Assembly: GCA_900768035.1 (NCBI GenBank)
Contig: CAAGBH010000141.1
Coordinates: forward strand, 1 to 28,222
Direction: 5' to 3'
DNA from: Clostridia bacterium
GTDB lineage: Bacteria; Bacillota; Clostridia; Oscillospirales; Acutalibacteraceae
Length of the DNA stretch: 28,222 nt
Both the position numbers and the translations under genes were made by a program. The notes beneath the pieces were generated by a model that saw only the letters and a program-made list of their open reading frames with translations, was not told where the DNA came from and did no database searches. This document shows positions 22,888 through 28,222 of this stretch, piece by piece; position 1 is the first letter of the stretch, and each line of letters begins with the position of its first letter.

Positions 22888-24234
22888 TTATCTTTTCTCC
22901 ATAGGGATATATTCTCTATGAGGTTGCACTGCCATATATGCAGGGCGGATAATTCTTCCCGCATTAAGAATTTCTTCAATTCTGTGAGCAGACCAACCCG
23001 AAATACGGGCAATAGCAAAAATCGGGGTAAAAAGTTCCCTCGGAAGTCCTAACATATCATAAACAAAACCGCTGTAAAAGTCTACATTAGCACTAACGCC
23101 CTTATACATTTTACGCTGTTTTACTATAAGTTTCGGTGCGATTTCTTCAACCTTAGAATAGAGCGCAAATTCTGCGCCGAGTCCCTTTTCTACCGAAAGA
23201 TTTTTAACATATTCTTTGAAAACCTCGGCTCTCGGGTCTGACTTAGAATAAATAGCGTGACCTATACCATAAACTAAGCCTGTTTTATCAAATGCTTCTT
23301 TATGAAGTATCTTATCAACATAACAAGTTACTTCCTCGTCGTCTTTCCAGTCTTTAACATTCTTCTTAATATCCTCAAACATATCGCAAACCTTTATGTT
23401 TGCGCCGCCGTGCTTTGGACCTTTAAGAGAACCTAAAGCCGCCGCAATAGCAGAATAGGTATCAGTTCCCGAAGAGGAAACCACATGAGTTGTAAAGGTA
23501 GAGTTGTTACCGCCGCCGTGTTCAGCGTGAAGAACTAATGCCATATCAAGCACTTTTGCCTCAAGCGAAGAATATTTACTGTCAAGACGGAGCATATAAA
23601 GTATATTTTCAGCAGTAGACAAATTCGTATCAGGTTCGTGAATGAAAAAACTGTTTGCCTTTTTAGTGCCGTAATTATATGCATTATAACCGTAAACCGC
23701 CAACGACGGAAAACGGGCAATCAACTGCAAACACTGGCGCAATACATTAGGTATGCTTGTGTCGTCGGGATTAGAATCATAAGAATAAAGGGTCAAAACA
23801 CTTCTTGCCAACGAATTCATCAAATCGGTAGAAGATGCTTTCATTATAATATCCCTGACAAAATTGTTAGGAAGCGCCCTGTTTTCACCCAAAAGCATAT
23901 TAAACTCTTTCAACTGTTCAGCATTAGGAAGTTCGCCAAACATCAAAAGATATGTTATCTCTTCAAACCCGAAACGGTTATCAGAAGTAAACCCGGAAAC
24001 CAACTTTTTAACATCATATCCTCGATAATAAAGTTCACCACGGCAAGGCTGTTCCTCACCGTCTATTATTTTCTTGGAAATAATATCAGAAATTTCAGTA
24101 AGACCTGTCAAAACACCCTTACCGTTAAGGTCACGAAGTCCCCTGTAAACCTTATGTTCAGTATATAAATTCGGTTCTATTTTACAGTTTTCACATATTA
24201 TATTTGAATATTTATCAATAAGTATATTGCTCAT
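22888..24234 (-). CDS. gltA: Citrate synthase (citrate/2-methylcitrate synthase family)
   Basis: A 448-residue citrate synthase that condenses acetyl-CoA and oxaloacetate. Catalytic residues are visible: His in VLHAEHGGGNNSTF near 242, His in GLVYGIGHAIYSKSDPRA near 320, and Asp in NVDFYSGFVYDMLG near 385. The N-terminal half has ISKKIIDGEEQPCRGELYYRGYD. The form with a roughly 40-residue N-terminal extension is common in Clostridia. Substrate range (2-methylcitrate) cannot be told from sequence. AGAGG lies upstream of the ATG, which overlaps the tmcAL stop by four bases (ATGA). Aconitase and isocitrate dehydrogenase genes are not in the window; the likely use is glutamate synthesis. Confidence 0.94.
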   Translation of the reverse strand: MSNILIDKYSNIICENCKIEPNLYTEHKVYRGLRDLNGKGVLTGLTEISDIISKKIIDGEEQPCRGELYYRGYDVKKLVSGFTSDNRFGFEEITYLLMFGELPNAEQLKEFNMLLGENRALPNNFVRDIIMKASSTDLMNSLARSVLTLYSYDSNPDDTSIPNVLRQCLQLIARFPSLAVYGYNAYNYGTKKANSFFIHEPDTNLSTAENILYMLRLDSKYSSLEAKVLDMALVLHAEHGGGNNSTFTTHVVSSSGTDTYSAIAAALGSLKGPKHGGANIKVCDMFEDIKKNVKDWKDDEEVTCYVDKILHKEAFDKTGLVYGIGHAIYSKSDPRAEVFKEYVKNLSVEKGLGAEFALYSKVEEIAPKLIVKQRKMYKGVSANVDFYSGFVYDMLGLPRELFTPIFAIARISGWSAHRIEEILNAGRIIRPAYMAVQPHREYIPMEKR

Positions 24235-25409
24235 TTATTTGCCTCTTTCAATTTAATAAGATTTCTTGTGTATTCAATTCCGCATTCCAAAGGTTTTTCG
24301 AAAGACAAGGCATACAAATCAGTCGCCTTACATTCAAGCGCAAAAACCTTTTTGGCATCGTCCCCAAGATTTTCAATTTCATTTGCCCTTAAAACGAACG
24401 GGATTTTTGAAATATGCTTATTCTCTTTTATAATTTTTTCGCCTTTTTTATTAAATCCCAAAATACGAAGATACGGCGGGGTTTTCATAAACATAGTGTT
24501 ATCTATACCCAAAAATGCCGAAAGCACGAGCCGTCTCACCCTTGCGAGCGTATATCTTTTAACCTTGATTTCTTCATAAAGTCCCGAAAGACTTGTAGCC
24601 GATTTGACTGCTGAAAACAGTTTATTTTCCACGCCCTCGCTCAAATCGGGCAAATGTGACAACTCGTGGGAAGTTTTAGTTCGCAAAACACCTAACACCG
24701 TATTTTCTATTCTCTTAATATCAGAAAAATCTTCTTTAAATATATAACCTATTTCTTCGGGTATATATTTCTTCACAAACTCAAAGTCACTTTTTAGAAG
24801 TTTTTCACGGATTAGCGAAGCCGAAACAAAATCATGGTCGGTTTCCCTGCTGTCGTGCATGGCGCCCTGCCTTTTAACAGTTTTAAACTGCATTTTTGAG
24901 CCGATGTTTCTGCAAGCAGTAATATATTCAATGGCTAAATTATTGTTTGCGCCCTCTAAAAGTCCTTTGGTAACACCCAACTGTTCGGCGGTTATTTGTC
25001 TTGCCTTGGCAAATGTTACACCGCCCTTTAGGTTTTCGGGCAATTTTTCGGAAAACTCTTGCGAAGATAAAATTCCGCTTGCCTTTTTAAGAGCGCAAGT
25101 TCTGCCCGCCTCACTGCCGAACATTAAAATATCGCAACCCAAAGCATCTAAAATACTAACCGCACCCAATGCAAAATTCTGAGCGGTTGACATTGAATAA
25201 CAAACAGGAAGTTCAACCACCAAATCAGCACCGCATTCAAGCGCCATCTTTGCACGGACACCTTTTTCAACTATTGCGGTATCCCCACGCTGAACAAAAT
25301 TTCCGCTTATAACACAAACAACTTTTCCGTATTTTTTAGCTTTTTGCAGTAAAAGTTTATGCCCATTATGTAAGGGATTAAACTCAGCGACTATACCAAC
25401 CGTAGACAA
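24231..25409 (-). CDS. tmcAL: tRNA(Met) cytidine acetate ligase
   Basis: A 392-residue nucleotidyltransferase-fold enzyme that uses acetate and ATP to make N4-acetylcytidine at the wobble position of elongator tRNA(Met). Seen: TVGIVAEFNPLHNGHKLLL with the HxGH-type nucleotide motif, VISGNFVQRGDTAIVEK, ECGADLVVELPVCYSMSTAQNFA, LEGANNNLAIEY, and SASLIREKL. Length fits the family (YlbM). The likely start is TTG at 25409 with AAGGTGA four bases upstream; no ATG is placed to give the conserved N-terminus. It overlaps citrate synthase and is divergent from acetate kinase, so three acetate-related genes lie side by side. Confidence 0.93.
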   Translation of the reverse strand: MSTVGIVAEFNPLHNGHKLLLQKAKKYGKVVCVISGNFVQRGDTAIVEKGVRAKMALECGADLVVELPVCYSMSTAQNFALGAVSILDALGCDILMFGSEAGRTCALKKASGILSSQEFSEKLPENLKGGVTFAKARQITAEQLGVTKGLLEGANNNLAIEYITACRNIGSKMQFKTVKRQGAMHDSRETDHDFVSASLIREKLLKSDFEFVKKYIPEEIGYIFKEDFSDIKRIENTVLGVLRTKTSHELSHLPDLSEGVENKLFSAVKSATSLSGLYEEIKVKRYTLARVRRLVLSAFLGIDNTMFMKTPPYLRILGFNKKGEKIIKENKHISKIPFVLRANEIENLGDDAKKVFALECKATDLYALSFEKPLECGIEYTRNLIKLKEANK

Positions 25410-25434
25410 ATAATCACCTTCTTTCTTAAAAAAC

Positions 25435-25463
25435 TTGAAAATGTAAAAAATATATTGTATTAT
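25435..25463 (+). promoter_or_regulatory. Sigma-A promoter for ackA
   Basis: TTGAAA (25435-25440) and TATTAT (25458-25463) are 17 bases apart. The leader of about 55 bases begins with an A/T palindrome, ATATTAT/ATAATAT. No Rex-type TTGTTAA...TTAACAA site is seen here. Confidence 0.65.
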
Positions 25464-25525
25464 ATTATTTAATATAATATCATATTTTGGTATTTAGTTC
25501 AATATTTTTCATTGGAGGAATAAAA

Positions 25526-26722
25526 ATGAAAATTTTTGTTGTAAATGCAGGAAGTTCGTCTTTGAAATATCAGTTAATTGATATGGAAAACGAACAGGTT
25601 TTAGCAAAAGGTCTTTGTGAGAGAATCGGCGTTTCAGGTGCGATTTCACATAAAGCGGCAGACGGCAGAACATATTCGGCAGAAACTGCTATGCCAACAC
25701 ACAGTGAAGCATTTGAGGCAGTTGTTTTTGCGCTGACAAAATCTGACGCAAAGGTTATTGACTCTTTTGACGAAGTTTCGGCTATCGGCCACAGAGTAGT
25801 TCAAGGCGGAAGTATCTTTAAAGATTCTTGCCTTATCACCAAAGAAGCATTAAAGCAGATTGATGAATTAAGCGAACTCGCTCCTCTTCACAATCCGGCA
25901 AACGTGCTTGCAGTTAATGCTTGCATTAAAACTTTCGGTGAAGATAAACCGCAAGTAGCAGTATTTGATACATCTTTCCACCAAACAATGCCTGAACACG
26001 TTTATATGTTTGCACTTCCCTATAAATATTATGAACAATACGGCGTTCGTAAATACGGCGCTCACGGTACAAGCCACCGCTTTGTAAGTGACAGATTGGC
26101 AGAGGTTGTCGGCAAAGACAAAAAAGATTTAAAAATGGTTATCTGCCACCTTGGTAACGGTTGTTCAATAACCGCTGTTAAAGACGGTGTTTGTTATGAC
26201 ACCTCAATGGGCTTCACCCCTCTTGACGGCTTTATGATGGGAACCCGTACAGGTACGCTTGACCCCTCTGCTTTAACATACATCGCTGAAAAAGAAAACC
26301 TTTCCCCTGCAGATATTAACCGCATCTGCAATAAAGAATCAGGTGTTTTGGGTGTTTCAGGCGTTTCAAACGATAACCGTGACTTAAGCGATGCGGCCAA
26401 GAATGGCAACCACAGAGCGCAACTTGCTATAGATATGCAACGCTATCAGATTTTGAAATTTGTTGGTTCTTATATCGCCGCTATGAACGGAGTTGACGCT
26501 ATCGCATTTACAGGCGGTATCGGTGAAAACGATGCGGCACTTCGTAAATATGTTTGCGAAAACCTTGCATACTTAGGCGTAAAAGTGGACGACAATAAAA
26601 ATGCTCTTCGTGGCGAAGAAGTTAAAATCACAACTGATGACAGCAAAGTTGACGTTTATGTTATCCCCACTAACGAAGAATTAGCAATCGCACGAGACAC
26701 ATTAAAAATTATATCCAAATAA
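25526..26722 (+). CDS. ackA: Acetate kinase
   Basis: A 398-residue ASKHA-fold kinase making ATP and acetate from acetyl phosphate, the final energy-yielding step of acetate fermentation. Signatures: VVNAGSSSLKYQLID at the N-terminus, GHRVVQGG near 90, the catalytic Asp in AVFDTSFHQTMPEHVY near 150, YGAHGTSHRFV near 178, HLGNGCSITA near 207, MMGTRTGTLDPS, and FTGGIGEND near 327. TTGGAGGAAT precedes the ATG at 25526. No pta (phosphotransacetylase) lies next to it in this window. Codon use is richer in optimal codons than neighbouring genes, suggesting strong expression (judged by eye). Confidence 0.97.
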   Translation: MKIFVVNAGSSSLKYQLIDMENEQVLAKGLCERIGVSGAISHKAADGRTYSAETAMPTHSEAFEAVVFALTKSDAKVIDSFDEVSAIGHRVVQGGSIFKDSCLITKEALKQIDELSELAPLHNPANVLAVNACIKTFGEDKPQVAVFDTSFHQTMPEHVYMFALPYKYYEQYGVRKYGAHGTSHRFVSDRLAEVVGKDKKDLKMVICHLGNGCSITAVKDGVCYDTSMGFTPLDGFMMGTRTGTLDPSALTYIAEKENLSPADINRICNKESGVLGVSGVSNDNRDLSDAAKNGNHRAQLAIDMQRYQILKFVGSYIAAMNGVDAIAFTGGIGENDAALRKYVCENLAYLGVKVDDNKNALRGEEVKITTDDSKVDVYVIPTNEELAIARDTLKIISK

Positions 26723-26727
26723 AACTT

Positions 26728-26760
26728 AAAGCGGCACTTTTTGAAAGTGCCGCTTTTTTT
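26728..26760. terminator. Terminator between convergent ackA and rex
   Basis: A perfect 13-bp stem, AAAGCGGCACTTT (26728-26740) with its complement at 26744-26756, loop TTG, then seven or more T on the plus strand. It is strong for ackA; the minus strand U tract for rex is interrupted. Confidence 0.9.
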
Positions 26761-27385
26761 ATTCGTTTGTCATTTTATAAGAAAGCCTTGTCAAACTGTC
26801 ACCAAAGTGAACATTTTCAACCTTAATACCCGGATAATTCATTGCAATATCATAATGACTGAAATTCCAAAAAGATTTTACACCTAATTTTATAAGTTGT
26901 TTGGATAGTTTTTCTGCCGCTTCCTTAGGAATACACAATATTGCCGCTTCGGGTAAATTTTCACGGCAAAACTCATCTAAAGTATTTGTACTTCTGATAG
27001 GTTGATTTTTAACAATCTGCCCCACTAAAGATTCTTTGGCATCAAAAAGACCTATTAAATGGAATCCTTTAGATTCAAAATTCATATGCATTGTAACAGC
27101 ACGGCCTAAATTACCAACACCGATTAAAATAATATTTTTAGGTTTATCAAGACCCAAAATATGCCCTATTTCAGACTGTAAGATTTCAATATTATAACCA
27201 TATCCTTGCTGACCGAAACCGCCAAAACAGTTTAAATCCTGCCTGATTTGGCTTGCGGTAAGCCCCATTCTTTCGGAAAGTTCCCTCGAAGATATCCTTG
27301 TGATACCCAAACTTTTGAGTTCTCCTAAAAAACGGTAATATCTGGGTAAACGTTTTATAACTGAATTTGAAACTGCCCCACCCAT
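26759..27385 (-). CDS. rex: Redox-sensing transcriptional repressor Rex
   Basis: A 208-residue NADH/NAD+-sensing repressor. The N-terminal winged helix (about 1-80) shows IKRLPRYYRFLGEL, RISSRELSERMGLTASQIRQDL and FGGFGQQGYGYN. The Rossmann domain follows with NIILIGVGNLGRAVTMH near 88-104, LFDAKESLVGQ, AILCIPKEAAEKLS, and the domain-swap helix with WNFSHYDI. AGGAG precedes the ATG. Rex in Clostridia represses NADH-consuming fermentation genes when NADH is low. Its position facing ackA fits such a role, but no Rex operator was found in this window, so targets here are not supported. Confidence 0.96.
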   Translation of the reverse strand: MGGAVSNSVIKRLPRYYRFLGELKSLGITRISSRELSERMGLTASQIRQDLNCFGGFGQQGYGYNIEILQSEIGHILGLDKPKNIILIGVGNLGRAVTMHMNFESKGFHLIGLFDAKESLVGQIVKNQPIRSTNTLDEFCRENLPEAAILCIPKEAAEKLSKQLIKLGVKSFWNFSHYDIAMNYPGIKVENVHFGDSLTRLSYKMTNE

Positions 27386-27420
27386 TTTAATTCTCCTATA
27401 TAATTTAAAACTTCCTTATA

Positions 27421-27449
27421 ATAATAATGTAACTGCAAGAAAAAGTCAA
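27421..27449 (-). promoter_or_regulatory. Sigma-A promoter for rex
   Basis: TTGACT (27449-27444) and TATTAT (27426-27421) on the minus strand are 17 bases apart; the leader is about 30 bases. Confidence 0.7.
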
Positions 27450-27473
27450 TCGAAAAAATTTTTTAAAAAACTA

Positions 27474-27501
27474 TTGACAAATGGAAAATTATGAGTATAA
27501 T
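27474..27501 (+). promoter_or_regulatory. Consensus sigma-A promoter for the perR-reverse rubrerythrin operon
   Basis: Exact TTGACA (27474-27479) and TATAAT (27496-27501), 16 bases apart. The palindrome at 27507-27519 covers the predicted transcription start. Confidence 0.87.
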
Positions 27502-27506
27502 AAAAT

Positions 27507-27519
27507 AGTAATCATTACT
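27507..27519. promoter_or_regulatory. PerR-box-like operator
   Basis: AGTAATCATTACT is a perfect 6-1-6 palindrome. Its TAAT-C-ATTA core matches the Fur/PerR box pattern TTATAATnATTATAA; the outer bases differ. Its place at +1 of the PerR gene's own promoter suggests autorepression. Confidence 0.7.
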
Positions 27520-27535
27520 GATTTGGGTGATAATT

Positions 27536-27913
27536 ATGAAACATTATTCTCGTCAACGTGAAACAATTTTAGAAGTTTTACGCTCAACAGATACTCACCC
27601 TACAGCAAATTGGATTTACACTAAAGTTCGGGAACGTATTCCCAATATCAGCCTTGGCACAGTTTACCGAAACTTATCGGAACTTGCCAAAACCGGTGAC
27701 ATTTTGAGTATAGATGTCGGTGACGGGTTTGAACATTATGACAGTGATATTTCACCCCACGCACATCTGCACTGTCGATGTTGCGGAAGTATCACAGACG
27801 CCAAACTCAAAACCGATTATATTTCAAAAATCGGAAATGAATACGGCTTCGAAACGCAAACATCCATTTATGTAGCGTATGGAATCTGTAAAAATTGCAA
27901 TACTAAAAATTAA
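27536..27913 (+). CDS. perR: Fur-family peroxide-responsive regulator (PerR-like)
   Basis: A 125-residue Fur-family metalloregulator. The winged helix shows RQRETILEVLRS, THPTANWIYTKVRERIPNISLGTVYRNLSEL. The dimerisation domain has HYDSDISPHAHLHCRCCG and a second ICKNC pair, giving the four-cysteine structural zinc site and the His/Asp regulatory site expected of PerR. The call PerR rather than Fur or Zur rests on this layout and on the peroxide-detoxifying gene behind it. The ATG at 27536 follows GGGTGAT; an ATA/ATT upstream reading is rejected. It is 23 bases from the rubrerythrin gene, with which it shares the promoter. Confidence 0.87.
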   Translation: MKHYSRQRETILEVLRSTDTHPTANWIYTKVRERIPNISLGTVYRNLSELAKTGDILSIDVGDGFEHYDSDISPHAHLHCRCCGSITDAKLKTDYISKIGNEYGFETQTSIYVAYGICKNCNTKN

Positions 27914-27936
27914 ATTACATTTTGGAGGAAATTATT

Positions 27937-28222
27937 ATGAAAAAATATGTATGTCTTATCTGCGGTTACACACACGAAGGTGAATCAGCACCTAACGAAT
28001 GTCCAATCTGCCACGCACCTGCTTCAAAATTCCAAGAACAAGCAGGCGAAAAATCCTGGGCTGCCGAACATGTTGTAGGCGTAGCAAAGGGTGTAGATGA
28101 CAGAATTATTGAAGGCTTACGTGAAAACTTCAACGGTGAATGTACCGAAGTTGGTATGTATCTCGCAATGGCTCGTGTAGCACACAGAGAAGGATATCCA
28201 GAAATCGGTCTTTACTGGGAAA
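27937..28222 (+). CDS. Reverse rubrerythrin (rubredoxin domain first), N-terminal part
   Basis: About 95 residues are visible before the window ends. The protein opens with a rubredoxin-like iron site, CLICGYTHEG and CPICHAPASKF (two Cys-x2-Cys pairs, residues 6-27), followed by a ferritin-like diiron domain beginning ENFNGECTEVGMYLAMARVA. This order is the reverse of classical rubrerythrin and marks the revRbr group, which in Clostridium reduces H2O2 with electrons from NADH via a reductase and is derepressed when PerR is inactivated. TTTGGAGGAAAT precedes the ATG. Not seen by gene callers needing a stop codon because the 3' end is missing. Confidence 0.92.
   Translation, partial: MKKYVCLICGYTHEGESAPNECPICHAPASKFQEQAGEKSWAAEHVVGVAKGVDDRIIEGLRENFNGECTEVGMYLAMARVAHREGYPEIGLYWE

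Noticed and set aside
25462..25480. A/T palindrome ATATTAT/ATAATAT in the ackA leader as an operator
   Set aside because: It is made only of A and T in a very A/T-rich stretch, so it is expected by chance and matches no known site.
1..28222. Mobile elements, phage genes, CRISPR arrays, toxin-antitoxin pairs, rRNA and tRNA genes
   Set aside because: Looked for across both strands; no transposase, integrase, repeat-spacer pattern or cloverleaf was recognised.

Overview
The window is a compact, low-GC chromosomal stretch from an anaerobic, endospore-forming Firmicute of the class Clostridia, probably near Oscillospirales or a relative. Supporting this are A/T-rich intergenic DNA with strong AGGAGG-type ribosome binding sites and sigma-A promoters, both subunits of dipicolinate synthase (spore core), a PerR-type regulator in front of a reverse rubrerythrin, Rex beside acetate kinase, a K+-dependent-type membrane pyrophosphatase, and a MurE with the meso-diaminopimelate signature. 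It reads as core chromosome. I see no phage, transposon, CRISPR array, rRNA or tRNA gene.

Layout. (1) 1-1900: the N-terminal part of ComEC (minus strand, cut by the window edge), then a DUF2975 membrane protein and a TspO protein (plus). (2) 1942-6080: phosphoglucomutase and membrane pyrophosphatase, each with its own promoter and terminator. (3) 6078-9711: an operon of a trans-sulfuration PLP enzyme, dapF and murE, linking sulfur amino acids and DAP to peptidoglycan. (4) 9794-10723: a single-gene DegV unit. (5) 10806-12035: a promoter, cobalamin riboswitch, RBS-sequestering hairpin, DUF4430 protein and ECF S component, forming a B12-controlled uptake unit. (6) 12032-19647: a probable long operon murC-alaX-prmA-prfB-(trigger-factor-like lipoprotein)-ABC-F, mixing wall synthesis, translation quality control, termination and protein folding. 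(7) 19673-22886: cca, dpaA-dpaB and mntP on the plus strand. (8) 22888-25409: tmcAL and citrate synthase, overlapping by 4 bp. (9) 25435-28222: ackA, convergent rex, then perR and a reverse rubrerythrin (cut by the window end).

The genes are mostly housekeeping and easily recognised. The richest regulatory locus is the cobalamin unit, where the leader carries both a recognisable riboswitch and a perfect 13-bp hairpin that hides the Shine-Dalgarno sequence of the first gene. Other points of interest are an exported trigger-factor-like lipoprotein, a prfB without the usual autoregulatory frameshift, a sigma-K-like promoter overlapping the terminator before dpaAB, a palindrome inside the murC promoter spacer, and two promoters whose -35 TTGACA contains the stop codon of the preceding gene. 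I found no clearly new multi-gene system; the DUF4430-ECF pair is the best candidate for an under-described function.
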